Assembly: GCA_003169695.1 (NCBI GenBank) | Contig: PNAS01000056.1 | Span: forward strand, 1 to 64,000 | DNA length: 64,000 bases | Origin: Spartobacteria bacterium | Lineage (GTDB): Bacteria; Verrucomicrobiota; Verrucomicrobiia; Chthoniobacterales; UBA10450 | Direction: 5' to 3' | Part shown: positions 35,251 through 44,335 of the stretch, one piece after another | Layout: the number at the start of each line of letters is the position of its first letter | How positions within the stretch are numbered: position 1 is the stretch's first letter | Position numbers and translations under genes: made by a program | Notes under the pieces: model-generated | Told to the model about the DNA's origin: nothing | The model's database searches: none | What the model saw: the letters and a program-made list of their open reading frames with translations, nothing else

Positions 35251-36015
35251 TTAGCGCGCAAAGCCGACGGAATTGCAGAGCGGCGACCACTCACCTATGC
35301 GTGCCTCGAGTTCATCACCCGCGCGAATCGGACCGACCCCGGAAGGCGTGCCGGTCAAGATAAGATCGCCTGGCGCGAGTGTGATCGATTGGCTGGCGAA
35401 AGAGACAATCTCCGCCACGGAATAGATCATCTGGCTCGTGCGTGCCTGTTGTTTCACTTCGCCGTTCTGCCGAAGCGTGATCGGCAGATCGCTGACGTCG
35501 AGATCTGTATGAACGAACGGTCCCACGGGCGTGTACGTGTCGAATGATTTGCAACGTCCGAATTGCTTCTCGGATTTCTGCAAATCACGGTCGCTGATGT
35601 CTTCGGCAATCGTGTAGCCATAAACGTGTTCGAGCGCGTGCTCGACGCTCACATTCTTAGTGGTCGCGCCGATCATCACTGCCAGCTCGACTTCAAAATC
35701 AGTTTGATGTTCGGGGAATGCTATCGCGATCGTGCCATTGTGTGGCAGAAGCGAGCTGGGCGCCTTGAACCAGATCAACGGTGTGCCGAGCGGCGTCCGC
35801 TTCATCTCCGCGATGTGGTCGGCATAGTTCAGCCCGACCGCGACGAGCTTCGACGGCGTGACCGGAAGAGCTACCTCAACCAGGGAAAGCTTTGTAACTT
35901 CGCCGGTCGGTTCGATGTCGATCCAATACGCGTTCTCGAGCACGTGCACCTCGTCACCGCGCACCTCGCCGTAGAAAAATTCCTCGCCTAATTTGAAACC
36001 GCCGAATGTTCTCAT
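35251..36015 (-). CDS. Fumarylacetoacetate hydrolase (FAH) family protein
   Basis: 254-aa protein of the FAH superfamily. The metal-binding Glu-x-Glu is in DFEVELAVMIG. SKLVAVGLNYADHIAEM, GYTIAEDISDRDLQKSEKQFG and LILTGTPSGVGPIRAGDE are family segments. Members are dioxygenated-ring hydrolases, oxaloacetate decarboxylases or isomerases; the substrate cannot be told. ATG 36015 gives the plain start. The longer frame to 36063 runs into the dispersed palindrome at 36022, so it is rejected. Confidence 0.9.
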   Translation of the reverse strand: MRTFGGFKLGEEFFYGEVRGDEVHVLENAYWIDIEPTGEVTKLSLVEVALPVTPSKLVAVGLNYADHIAEMKRTPLGTPLIWFKAPSSLLPHNGTIAIAFPEHQTDFEVELAVMIGATTKNVSVEHALEHVYGYTIAEDISDRDLQKSEKQFGRCKSFDTYTPVGPFVHTDLDVSDLPITLRQNGEVKQQARTSQMIYSVAEIVSFASQSITLAPGDLILTGTPSGVGPIRAGDELEARIGEWSPLCNSVGFAR

Positions 36016-36021
36016 CGCGTT

Positions 36022-36128
36022 GTCATCCCGCGCCGCGAAGACGGCGATGGATCTCACAATCAAAGCTTAGACCACACAAGCCACTGTGTCCCAGTCTGTG
36101 AGAGGTTCCTCGCTCCGCTCGGAGTGAC
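36022..36128. repeat. Dispersed palindromic repeat
   Basis: Left arm GTCATCCCGCGCCGCG with ACGGCGATGGATCTCACA, right arm TGTGAGAGGTTCCTCGCTCCGCTCGGAGTGAC. The arms are imperfect inverted copies. It occupies the gap between the FAH gene start and the end of the phosphodiester glycosidase gene, both on the minus strand. Member of the family at 12775, 23750, 45819, 48988 and 52576. Confidence 0.65.
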
Positions 36129-36138
36129 GGCGGGGATT

Positions 36139-36903
36139 CTAGCGGGAGCTGACGCCGACAAAATCGCGCACCGCTTTTTGCTCGGGAATGGAGAAGACGC
36201 TTCCGTCTTTGCCCTTGAACCAGAAAGCGCTTGATGAACCGCCATCGAGATTGAGGGCGCGCTGGACCTTGAAATCGCCGATCCCGCCTGAAAGAATATC
36301 GGACAATTCCGCGAGCGAAACCTCCGAGCAGTAGCCGAGCGCAGCGCGGTCGCCGCTCCCAATCGCGGCAAAAGTTCTGCGCGCCGCGCGAGTCGCCTCC
36401 AGACCCGCAACTCGATGGCCGCGATCGACCAGAAACGGACCGCACTCAAGGGCCGCGGACGGCTTGAGTTTTTTCGAAAATTCACCGGCACGGACAATCT
36501 GAACGGAATTGTCGGAAAAAATGAGCACGCCGCTCAATAGTCGGCCGCGCACCAATCGCGCCGTCATTTTGCCGTCCACGACGCGCAGACCAAGCGGCGC
36601 GAAGTTGGGATCGAAATAGCCGCCATTTACTCCAGCCAGGCATTTCGCGGCCGGCATTGCTTCAGCGAGGCTGCTCGTGCCGTCGGGATTGTCAATCACG
36701 CGAAGCTGACAGGACTTTGGCGAAAACAGCGCCAGCTCCAGATTCGCGCTCTCGCCGCTGTCCGAATCTTCGAGAACAACATGACGATGGATGAGGCTCG
36801 GCGCAGAGGACGACTCACTACGCGAATCTTTCTCGATCCACGCGGCGGGCGTGCTGAGCGCCGCCAGTAAGAACAGGAAAACCGCCGCGCTACGCCTTGG
36901 CAC
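36139..36903 (-). CDS. Phosphodiester glycosidase family protein (NAGPA domain)
   Basis: 254-aa exported protein with a signal peptide (AAVFLFLLAALSTPAAW). The domain has KCLAGVNGGYFDPNFAPLGLRV, where GVNGGYF is the family hallmark, then a middle part with LECGPFLVDRG and RRTFAAIGSGDRAALGYCSEVS, and ends ALNLDGGSSSAFWFKG with the conserved DGGSS. The family includes lysosomal N-acetylglucosamine-1-phosphodiester alpha-N-acetylglucosaminidase; bacterial members act on exopolysaccharide or wall phosphodiesters. Its start overlaps the TPR gene stop by 14 bp. Confidence 0.9.
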   Translation of the reverse strand: MPRRSAAVFLFLLAALSTPAAWIEKDSRSESSSAPSLIHRHVVLEDSDSGESANLELALFSPKSCQLRVIDNPDGTSSLAEAMPAAKCLAGVNGGYFDPNFAPLGLRVVDGKMTARLVRGRLLSGVLIFSDNSVQIVRAGEFSKKLKPSAALECGPFLVDRGHRVAGLEATRAARRTFAAIGSGDRAALGYCSEVSLAELSDILSGGIGDFKVQRALNLDGGSSSAFWFKGKDGSVFSIPEQKAVRDFVGVSSR

Positions 36904-38896
36904 TGTATTTGTCGATCAATGCTTGAAAGCGCGGATCTTTGCGCAACGGATCCCAAACGGGATCGATCTTGAGAAGCGGGGCGGTAATGCCAGCGGGAGT
37001 GTTTAGTGAATGCTCGATCAGCTGAAGCGCCAGATCGATTTCGCCCGTCCAGGTATAAATTTGCGCGAGTTCAATCGTCATGGCGGGCCCATCGAAGGCG
37101 TCTTTCGATTCCGGGAGCAGCTCCGTCGCGCGTTTTCCCTCCTGAATGGCGTCTTCCTTGCGTCCGAGCGCGGCGAAAATCACACCGAGTTGAGCGTGGT
37201 GCCCCGCATCGTTCGGATTTTCGCGAACTTGTTGCTCTACGAAAACCCGTGCCCGTTCCATCGCTTCCCGCGCCTTCGCTTTGTCGTTCGTAAAAAAATA
37301 GCAAATTCCTTCGAGCAGGGCTTTGGGCGTTGGTGAGCCGTTCTCGCCATGAAGCATGTCTCCCTTGAGTTTTTGTAAGAGAGCGAGAGCCTCCGAAAAA
37401 TTCCTCTGATAAAAAAACATGCCCACACGGACTTCAGTAATCATGCCCTCTGGGTCGAATCCTTCCGGAACTCTGGCCAGCGCCTGTTCGCCGACGCTCA
37501 GGTCGCCCTTCCAATCGATCGCGAGTTTCGACTTGAGAGCCCGCAAACCTACCGAAGCCGGCGCTAACTCAAGCCCGCGATCGTAGGTCTTGAGGGCAGC
37601 CTCATAATTCTTTACCGCCGCGTAATTGATTCCAAGGTTTTGCAAAACCCACGGATCCTTCGGATTGACCGAAGCCGCCTTCTCGAAATTTGCAGTCGAG
37701 TCCGCCCATTGCCCCTTTCGTCGCTGGATCGCGCCAAGCGAGAGGTACACTTCTGCATCATTCGGCAGCCCGCTTTGCGCGATCTTGAACTCGCTCAAAG
37801 CACGATCGTAATCCAGATCGCCGTAATAATAACAGTATCCGAGCGCCAGGTGCGCCTCCGGTAAATTGGGCTGCAATCTTAGCGCCTGCTCCGCCAGAGT
37901 CCGCGCCTTCGCGCGCCGCGATGCACTTGGATCGAAGGAATGAAAAATCCAGCTTTCGATGTGCGAGAGGCGGGCACAAGCCAGCGCGAAATTCGGATCG
38001 AGATCGAGAGCGCGCTGGTAGAGTTGCTCGGCCTGCTTCAGCTTTTCAACCTCTTCCGGAACAAACAAGTTCATTGCCTGGATATAGGCGAGGTAAGCCT
38101 CACCATTTTCGGTCGGCTTACGGGTCATCTGCGCTTTCTCAGTCGGCGAGAGCTTCGCTTGCAATTCGCCGGCAATTTTTTGCGCCAGATCGCTCTGGAT
38201 GGCGAAGACGTCGGTCAGGTCTCGATCGTAATCGTTCGCCCAAATGTGTTCGTCGGTGGTCGCATCGATCAACTGCACATTCACGCGTATCCGATTGGCC
38301 GAGCGTCGTACGCTCCCCTCTAGAATCGCGGAAACACCGAGCGCTTTGCCGATCTCGCGCACGTTATTCGCTTTACCTCGATACTGCATGACCGAGGTGC
38401 GTGAAATAACTTTGAGGTCACCGATTTTTGAAAGATTGGTCAGGATATCGTCCTGGATGCCATCAGCGAAAAACGCGTTGTCTTTGTCGTCGCTGAAGTT
38501 CTCGAACGGCAGCACTGCGATCGATTTGTCGATCTTTCGTGCCGAAGCGCGCGGGAGAAGAAAGAAACCCGCGAGCAACGACACGGCAAGACCCAGACTC
38601 ACGAGCAAGAACACATTCCTTCGTCGGCGCAGAAGCGTTTGTCCGGCGGGTCGAGGTGTGACCTCTTCCGTTGCCTGTATGCCAGCCGGAGTGACGTCAA
38701 ACGCCCATGCTAGGACTAGCGCAATCGGGAAACCAGCGAGCAGGAGTACCACTACGAGGCGCAACGCCCAGCTTGGAAGTTCCCATGCGGGGAATACCGC
38801 GGAAGCAAGCTGGATGACGCCCCCCGCGACGACGGCGTAAGCCGCCGCAACGCGATAAACCTTCCGGCGTTGCAGCTCCTTAAAGAATGTGCTCAC
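36890..38896 (-). CDS. Large TPR protein with membrane-anchored FlgO/TolB-like N-terminus
   Basis: 668-aa protein. The first 110 residues contain FFKELQRRKVYRVAAAYAVVAG and two hydrophobic segments ending FPIALVLAWAFDVTPAGIQ, a segment common in Verrucomicrobiota proteins of the adenylate-cyclase/TPR class. A third span lies near 115-130. A FlgO/TolB-amino-like domain follows (KSIAVLPFENFSDDKDNAFFADGIQDDILT, TSVMQYRGK, GVSAILEGSVRRSANRIRVNVQLID). After that come TPR repeats over residues about 270-660 (YLSLGAIQRRKGQWADS, NLGINYAAVKNYEAAL, HAQLGVIFAALGRKEDAI). There is no cyclase domain. Its 3' end overlaps the glycosidase start by 14 bp. Confidence 0.88.
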   Translation of the reverse strand: MSTFFKELQRRKVYRVAAAYAVVAGGVIQLASAVFPAWELPSWALRLVVVLLLAGFPIALVLAWAFDVTPAGIQATEEVTPRPAGQTLLRRRRNVFLLVSLGLAVSLLAGFFLLPRASARKIDKSIAVLPFENFSDDKDNAFFADGIQDDILTNLSKIGDLKVISRTSVMQYRGKANNVREIGKALGVSAILEGSVRRSANRIRVNVQLIDATTDEHIWANDYDRDLTDVFAIQSDLAQKIAGELQAKLSPTEKAQMTRKPTENGEAYLAYIQAMNLFVPEEVEKLKQAEQLYQRALDLDPNFALACARLSHIESWIFHSFDPSASRRAKARTLAEQALRLQPNLPEAHLALGYCYYYGDLDYDRALSEFKIAQSGLPNDAEVYLSLGAIQRRKGQWADSTANFEKAASVNPKDPWVLQNLGINYAAVKNYEAALKTYDRGLELAPASVGLRALKSKLAIDWKGDLSVGEQALARVPEGFDPEGMITEVRVGMFFYQRNFSEALALLQKLKGDMLHGENGSPTPKALLEGICYFFTNDKAKAREAMERARVFVEQQVRENPNDAGHHAQLGVIFAALGRKEDAIQEGKRATELLPESKDAFDGPAMTIELAQIYTWTGEIDLALQLIEHSLNTPAGITAPLLKIDPVWDPLRKDPRFQALIDKYSAKA

Positions 38897-39167
38897 GGTG
38901 AACCATCTGAGTTCCTGGCCAAAAATAAAGGCGGTTCATTTCCTGGCGAGTTTTCACACTCGCTGCGCAAGTCCATGAGTGCCAGTCTAGAGCCTGGTCT
39001 TGCCTTCACTCAACAGTTTCTCGAAGCGCGGGGTCGTTGCGTAAACGCGCAATCTGGATGAGCTGCCAGCTCACGACTCCATAAGACCGCCACATAAGCA
39101 TTTCTTCGTTGTACTCGGCGAAGAACTTTTTTGGATTCGCGGTGTTTCGCTGGAGCGCCTTTCGTCT

Positions 39168-40103
39168 CTATTTTACACCGGTAGCGAAAACGGTCTGGAA
39201 ATGCGGGCTCTGCTTTTCCCGCGAGACCACCGTCACTTCGATGTTCTTGAAGCCGGTCGATTCGAGAAACTGGTGGAGCTGCACTTCGCTGAAGCCGAGC
39301 CAATGATCCGCGTAAAGCTCACGTGCACGCTCGAAGCGATGGCTGAGCAAATCCAGGATCACGATCCGTCCGCCTTTTCGCAACATCCGGTAAGCGCTCG
39401 CGATCGCGTGCTCGGGATGAATCGCGTGATGCAAGGCCTGACTCAGAATCGCGAGGTCGATCGTGCCTTTGGTGATCGGCGGATCTTCGATATCTCCGAG
39501 TCGGTATTCCAGGTTCGCGAAGCCGTGCTGCTTCGCGAGTTTCGAGCCGAACTCGACCATCTTCGGGGAGTTATCGACGGCGATCACCTTGCGCGCGGTT
39601 TTTGCGAGGAGTTGGGCCAGGGTTCCCTCGCCAGCGCCAAGGTCGGCCACGGTTAGTGGCGGCAACAAACTAATCACGGTGTGGGCGAGCGCCTGCCACG
39701 AACGGCCCGGAACGTAACTCCGGCCGAACTTTCCCGCCAGCTCGTCAAAGTATTCGCGCGCTTTATCGCGGCGTTTGCGAAGCGCGAGCTGCAACGCTAT
39801 GCGATCGCGCGCCGTTTCCGGCATTTCGCGAGCGAGCACGCGGGTGAGCTCCTTCACTTGCGCGCGTGCGGGATTCCGCTCCTCCTTCTCCGTCAGCCCG
39901 TAGTAAACATTTTTCCCGGCGCGGCGATCTTCCACCACGCCCGCGCGCTTCAATTGCGCGAGATGACTCGAGATACGCGATTGCCCCATGCCGAGAATTT
40001 CCTGCAGCTCCGCCACCGAAAGCTCCTCTTCTTCGAGCAGCAAGAGCATGCGGAGCCGGGTCGGGTCCGCCAGCAGACGGAGAAAATTAATGGTTGACGC
40101 CAT
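39168..40103 (-). CDS. ArsR-type regulator fused to SAM-dependent methyltransferase
   Basis: 311-aa two-domain protein. Residues 1-80 are an ArsR winged helix (NFLRLLADPTRLRMLLLLEEEELSVAELQEIL, then SRISSHLAQLKRAGVVEDRRAGKNVYYGL). The remainder is a class I methyltransferase with motif I VADLGAGEGTLAQLLAK, IAVDNSPKMVEFG, LGDIEDPP and AILSQALHHAIHPEHAI. It is divergent from metK-ahcY. ArsR-family regulators of the SAM cycle (SahR-type) sense S-adenosylhomocysteine in other bacteria, so control of metK/ahcY is plausible. Here the methyltransferase domain might bind SAM or SAH as a sensor or catalyse a reaction. No metal-binding Cys pair of classical ArsR is evident. Confidence 0.9.
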   Translation of the reverse strand: MASTINFLRLLADPTRLRMLLLLEEEELSVAELQEILGMGQSRISSHLAQLKRAGVVEDRRAGKNVYYGLTEKEERNPARAQVKELTRVLAREMPETARDRIALQLALRKRRDKAREYFDELAGKFGRSYVPGRSWQALAHTVISLLPPLTVADLGAGEGTLAQLLAKTARKVIAVDNSPKMVEFGSKLAKQHGFANLEYRLGDIEDPPITKGTIDLAILSQALHHAIHPEHAIASAYRMLRKGGRIVILDLLSHRFERARELYADHWLGFSEVQLHQFLESTGFKNIEVTVVSREKQSPHFQTVFATGVK

Positions 40104-40115
40104 TTTGCTCCTCCA

Positions 40116-40152
40116 CGATATATCGACGTATCATGATTGGTCAATATGATCA
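40116..40152. promoter_or_regulatory. Palindrome cluster between ArsR-methyltransferase gene and metK
   Basis: Within 37 bp of the divergent intergenic region lie CGATATATCG (40116-40125), a perfect palindrome, ATCATGAT (40130-40137), another perfect palindrome, and TGATCA (40147-40152). ArsR-family operators are typically AT-rich imperfect inverted repeats near a shared promoter. The position is right for autoregulation and metK control. The binding protein is inferred from context only. Confidence 0.45.
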
Positions 40153-40208
40153 GTCGATGGTGTTCTCGTCTCAAACCCAACTCTCACCTTTTCAACTCGC
40201 TTTCGTCC

Positions 40209-41408
40209 ATGCTCCGACGCTTCATTTTTGCTTCCGAATCCGTTGGCGAAGGTCATCCGGATAAAGTTTGCGACACCATTTCCGACGCCGTCCTGGACGC
40301 CTGCCTTCGGCAGGATCGCAAAAGCCGCGTCGCCTGTGAGACCTACGCGAAAAGCAACGTGGTCATCGTTGGCGGCGAGATCACTATTCCGAATCTGCCG
40401 AAGGGTAAACACCTGGAAGACGTCATCCCGATTAACCAGATCGTGCGCGAGACCGTGCGGGACATCGGCTACATCCACGACGACGACGTGTTTCACGCCA
40501 GGAAAATTTTCGTTAATACCGTCATCACTGATCAGTCGCACGATATCTCCCAAGGTGTTGATGCGAAGAAGGCGAAGGGCAAACAAACCTCCGAACAGGG
40601 GGCGGGCGACCAGGGTTTAATGTTTGGTTTCGCGTGCGATGACACTCCGGAATTGATGCCGGCTCCCATCATGTTCGCGCACCGGCTTGGCCGCGAGTTG
40701 ACTCGCGTGCGCAAGAGCGGGAAAGCGGAGTGGCTGCGCCCCGACGCGAAATCGCAGGTGTCCGTCATCTATGACAACGGAAAGCCAGTCGGCATCTCCA
40801 ACGTTGTCATCTCGACGCAACACACTGAAGACATCAGCCACGACGAGATCGAAAAATTCTGCATCGAAAAAATCATCCGCAAAATGCTACCGAAATCAAT
40901 GGTCAACGGCACAACGCGGTTTCTCATCAATCCAACTGGACGTTTCGTCATTGGCGGGCCGCAAGGCGATACCGGGCTGACCGGCCGCAAGATCATCGTC
41001 GACAGCTACGGCGGCTGGGGCCGTCACGGCGGTGGCGCGTTTTCCGGCAAGGACCCGAGCAAGGTCGATCGCAGCGCCGCTTACATGGGACGCTGGGTGG
41101 CGAAGAATGTGGTCGCGGCAGGCCTCGCCACCCGTTGCGAGATTCAATTCGCTTACGCCATCGGGCATCCCGATCCGGTGAGCATGAACATCAACACCTT
41201 CGGCACAAACACCGTGCCCGAAGAAGCAATCGAGCGCGCGGTTAATCGCACCTTCTCCTTTAAACCTGCCGAAATCATCCAGCAGCTCGATCTGCTCCGC
41301 CCTATTTACAGCAAGACCACGAACTACGGCCACTTCGGCAAAGACGATCCGGACATTACCTGGGAAAAAACCGACAAAACCGCGGCGCTTAAGAAAGCGG
41401 CGCGATAA
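40209..41408 (+). CDS. metK: S-adenosylmethionine synthetase
   Basis: Makes SAM from methionine and ATP. The 399-aa protein has [28 protein letters not shown] at its start, [23 protein letters not shown] (catalytic-loop motif) and later [47 protein letters not shown], all diagnostic of MetK. An in-frame frame extends upstream to 40137, but ATG 40209 gives the normal beginning. ahcY follows 12 bp downstream, so the two are co-transcribed. Confidence 0.97.
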   Translation: MLRRFIFASESVGEGHPDKVCDTISDAVLDACLRQDRKSRVACETYAKSNVVIVGGEITIPNLPKGKHLEDVIPINQIVRETVRDIGYIHDDDVFHARKIFVNTVITDQSHDISQGVDAKKAKGKQTSEQGAGDQGLMFGFACDDTPELMPAPIMFAHRLGRELTRVRKSGKAEWLRPDAKSQVSVIYDNGKPVGISNVVISTQHTEDISHDEIEKFCIEKIIRKMLPKSMVNGTTRFLINPTGRFVIGGPQGDTGLTGRKIIVDSYGGWGRHGGGAFSGKDPSKVDRSAAYMGRWVAKNVVAAGLATRCEIQFAYAIGHPDPVSMNINTFGTNTVPEEAIERAVNRTFSFKPAEIIQQLDLLRPIYSKTTNYGHFGKDDPDITWEKTDKTAALKKAAR

Positions 41409-41420
41409 CTAAGCAAATTT

Positions 41421-42854
41421 ATGAGCACCCAAACGGCGACAAAAACTAAAGCTAACGACTACAAAATCGCGGACATTAGTCTGGCCGATTGGGGTCGCAA
41501 GGAAATTTTCATCGCGGAAAAGGAAATGCCGGGCCTCATGGCAATCCGCGAAAAATACGCGCTGGCTAAACCGCTCGCGGGCGTGCGCGTGACCGGTTCG
41601 CTGCACATGACGATCCAGACCGCGGTGCTGATTGAGACGCTGGTCGCTCTTGGCGCGAGTGTTCGCTGGGCGAGTTGCAACATTTTCTCCACGCAAGACC
41701 ACGCAGCCGCCGCGATCGCGAAAGCAGGCGTGCCGGTCTTCGCGTGGAAAGGCGAGAGCCTCGAGGAATATTGGTGGTGCACCAATCAGGCGATTTCGTT
41801 CCCGGACGACAAAGGTCCGCAGCTGGTCGTTGATGACGGTGGTGACGTGACCCTCTTCATTCACAAAGGCTACGAGCTGGAAGAAGGCGGCGACTGGGTG
41901 AAATCGCCTTCCTCTAATAAAGAGGAGCAAGTCATCAAGGATCTCCTGCAGGAAGTGCAGCGGGAGAATCCCTATCGCTGGCACGAGATGGTTAAGGAAT
42001 GGCGCGGCGTTTCTGAAGAAACGACGACCGGTGTGCATCGTCTTTATAAGATGAAGCAGATGAACCAGCTGCTCGTTCCGGCGATCAACGTGAACGATTC
42101 GGTCACAAAATCGAAGTTCGATAATCTTTACGGCTGCCGCCATTCGCTCGTCGACGGCCTTAACCGCGCGCTCGATGTCATGATCGCGGGCAAAGTCGCG
42201 GTGATCTGCGGCTACGGCGACGTGGGCAAAGGCTGCGCGCAATCATTGCGTGGGCAGGGTGCGCGTGTCGTGATCACCGAGATCGATCCGATTAACGCGC
42301 TCCAAGCCGCAATGGAAGGTTACGAAGTTACCACGATCGAAGACACGCTCGGCCGCGGCGATATTTACGTGAGCACGACCGGCAACGTCGACATCATCAC
42401 GCTCGAGCATATGGAGCGAATGAAAGATCAAGCGATCGTTTGCAACATCGGGCATTTCGATAACGAGATTCAGGTCGACTCGCTGAACGAGCGCAAAGAC
42501 ATCAAGCGCACGAACATCAAACCGCAGGTGGATAAGTACACCTTCCCGGACGGCCACGAGATTTTCATGCTGGCCGAGGGCCGGCTCGTGAATCTCGGTT
42601 GCGCGACAGGCCACCCGAGCTTCGTCATGTCGAACTCGTTCTCGAACCAAGTGCTGGCGCAACTCGATCTTTGGAAGAACAAGGACATCTACAAAATCGG
42701 CGTCTACGTTCTCTCGAAAGAACTCGACGAAGAAGTCGCACGTCTGCACTTGCAAAAGATCGGCGTGAAACTGACCAGGCTAACAACGAAGCAGGCCGAC
42801 TATCTCGGCATCCCGATCGAAGGCCCGTACAAGTCCGAGCACTACCGTTATTAG
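41421..42854 (+). CDS. ahcY: Adenosylhomocysteinase
   Basis: Hydrolyses S-adenosylhomocysteine to adenosine and homocysteine, closing the SAM cycle. The 477-aa protein has [26 protein letters not shown]-like substrate-binding residues near its start, then [49 protein letters not shown] (NAD-binding). The C-terminal [21 protein letters not shown] and the final KSEHYRY are the family ends. It is the second gene of the metK-ahcY unit. Confidence 0.97.
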   Translation: MSTQTATKTKANDYKIADISLADWGRKEIFIAEKEMPGLMAIREKYALAKPLAGVRVTGSLHMTIQTAVLIETLVALGASVRWASCNIFSTQDHAAAAIAKAGVPVFAWKGESLEEYWWCTNQAISFPDDKGPQLVVDDGGDVTLFIHKGYELEEGGDWVKSPSSNKEEQVIKDLLQEVQRENPYRWHEMVKEWRGVSEETTTGVHRLYKMKQMNQLLVPAINVNDSVTKSKFDNLYGCRHSLVDGLNRALDVMIAGKVAVICGYGDVGKGCAQSLRGQGARVVITEIDPINALQAAMEGYEVTTIEDTLGRGDIYVSTTGNVDIITLEHMERMKDQAIVCNIGHFDNEIQVDSLNERKDIKRTNIKPQVDKYTFPDGHEIFMLAEGRLVNLGCATGHPSFVMSNSFSNQVLAQLDLWKNKDIYKIGVYVLSKELDEEVARLHLQKIGVKLTRLTTKQADYLGIPIEGPYKSEHYRY

Positions 42855-43035
42855 AGCTGCGGTGTTTTCCGCCGCGAACCCGTTTGGTTATCTAGTGTCG
42901 AGTCGGTGTTCGTACGGAAAGAAGAGCGCGCTACTTGTTTCGATCCTTGTTTTTGAAGCTGTAATCCGCAAGTTCCCAATCGTACTTGATTTGCTCGACC
43001 TCAGTCATGGATATTGACGGGGCGCACTACCGGCA

Positions 43036-43662
43036 CTACGCGAGCGAGCGTTGCGCGGAAATAAAGTTGGCCAATTCCTGACTTCCCAAGTCGGGGGAAG
43101 CCTGGAGATCGCGGAGCATTCCGTCTTGATCGGCCTGTGATCGGTTCTGGCCGAACTTGAACTTCGCTTCGATCCTCGTGATCTGAATCGTAAAGCCCAC
43201 GATGGCTTTCAGCATCGCTTCGATAGCCGTATCAGGAAGTGTTATCTTCCATGGAACCGGACGGTGCGATTCATACTTGGTGGTCGTGTCATTGACGACC
43301 TTGCGCAGGACGCTCGCGTCCTCAATGACTTTGGCCATTCCATACACATGGACGACCGCATAGTTCCATGTCGGGACCGTCTCCTGCATGACATAAGACG
43401 ACGGGCTAATGTAGGAGTGCGGGCCGTGGAAAATGCACAGCACTTCCTGACCCGACGCGAAGTGGCGCCATTGCTCATTCGCGCGCGCCATGTGACTGCG
43501 CAAGACCCCGTGACCCTCGTTTGCTTGATCGAAAAGGACGGGCAAGTGACTGGCCCAAAACTGCCTGTCGTTATGGGTGACGACTGTGGCGAAGCCATGG
43601 CTCTGGATGAACGAGTTGATCCGTCCTCCATCGCGGATGCGATTAGCACTGGGGATATACAT
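43036..43662 (-). CDS. PaiB-type FMN-binding negative transcriptional regulator family protein
   Basis: 208-aa protein of the PaiB family (split-barrel FMN-binding fold). The beginning MYIPSANRIRDGG and the middle SHGFATVVTHNDRQFWASHLPVLFD, HMARANEQWRHFASGQEVLCIFHGPHSYISPSSYV and VPTWNYAVVHVYGMAKVIED are the family blocks. The name comes from a Bacillus regulator of sporulation and degradative enzymes, but many members are probably flavoproteins. Its start overlaps the PAP2 stop by 20 bp. It is the last gene of a four-gene minus-strand run. Confidence 0.9.
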   Translation of the reverse strand: MYIPSANRIRDGGRINSFIQSHGFATVVTHNDRQFWASHLPVLFDQANEGHGVLRSHMARANEQWRHFASGQEVLCIFHGPHSYISPSSYVMQETVPTWNYAVVHVYGMAKVIEDASVLRKVVNDTTTKYESHRPVPWKITLPDTAIEAMLKAIVGFTIQITRIEAKFKFGQNRSQADQDGMLRDLQASPDLGSQELANFISAQRSLA

Positions 43663-44335
43663 TCAAGATCCTGATGTCTTTCTTTCCGCTGTTGCCGGCG
43701 ATGGGTTCCCTGGCGGTTTGCGCCGGTTTCATCCGGAAGAGCCAGATGAAAAAAAGCGTAACAGCTGCTGCGATCGCGATAGAACCGAGCACATCGCTGC
43801 ACCAGTGATCGTTCACGCCCACTCGGGCGACGGAGATGAAGAGTGGGATGATCAAGAGCGGGCTGCGATAACGCGGGAATAGGAACGCGAGCGGGAAAAA
43901 CAGACCCCAGAAGTGCGCGCCGTGGCCGGAAGGAAATGAGTTGCCGTGGCCACTGAAGAATTTCCGATCCCAGTTGCCCGCTTGAATGACTTCGAACGGG
44001 CGCAGTCGCTCGAAAACACTCTTCAGCGCTCCAGCAGCGATGCGTGTCGCAAATTGCGCGCAGGCGACAAACAACAGCATCCAGGCGGCCGAACGGGTAC
44101 ATTTCCAGGCGAAGAGAATGAGGCCGGCGGTTAACAAGGCGTAGGTGAGCGCATATTTGGCAATCGGGAAACCGGAAATTACCTCGAGCAATGATGTGCC
44201 TTGCTGCAAGATGGCGGACGATCTTCCCCCAACTCGCTGAACGAAGGCTGCGACTGGTTGATCGAAAAAGAAAATGCTCAGAAAGGTCAGCGCAAGACTG
44301 ACGAGAATGCTGTAACTAATCTGGCGGCGATTCAT
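43643..44335 (-). CDS. PAP2-superfamily membrane phosphatase
   Basis: 230-aa polytopic membrane protein with the three PAP2 active-site motifs: KSVFERLRPFE (K-x6-RP), SFPSGHGAHF (PSGH) and SVARVGVNDHWCSDVLGS (SR-x5-H-x3-D variant). Six hydrophobic segments flank these. Members dephosphorylate undecaprenyl pyrophosphate, phosphatidylglycerol-P or lipid A at the periplasmic face. The gene overlaps GNAT by 20 bp at its start and PaiB-type by 20 bp at its end. Confidence 0.92.
   Translation of the reverse strand: MNRRQISYSILVSLALTFLSIFFFDQPVAAFVQRVGGRSSAILQQGTSLLEVISGFPIAKYALTYALLTAGLILFAWKCTRSAAWMLLFVACAQFATRIAAGALKSVFERLRPFEVIQAGNWDRKFFSGHGNSFPSGHGAHFWGLFFPLAFLFPRYRSPLLIIPLFISVARVGVNDHWCSDVLGSIAIAAAVTLFFIWLFRMKPAQTAREPIAGNSGKKDIRILNVYPQC

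Noticed and set aside
36016-36063. Extended start for the FAH-family protein at 36063
   Set aside because: The additional residues are encoded by the dispersed palindrome and are not seen in FAH proteins.
40104-40208. SAM or SAH riboswitch upstream of metK-ahcY
   Set aside because: The leader is only about 100 bp and filled with short palindromes; no SAM-I/II or SAH aptamer features were recognised, so a protein operator is the better reading.
42931-43008. 25-codon frame on the minus strand between ahcY and the PaiB-type gene
   Set aside because: It starts with ATG and has plausible composition (MTEVEQIKYDWELADYSFKN), but there is no clear ribosome-binding site or relative. Too short to support as a gene without conservation data.
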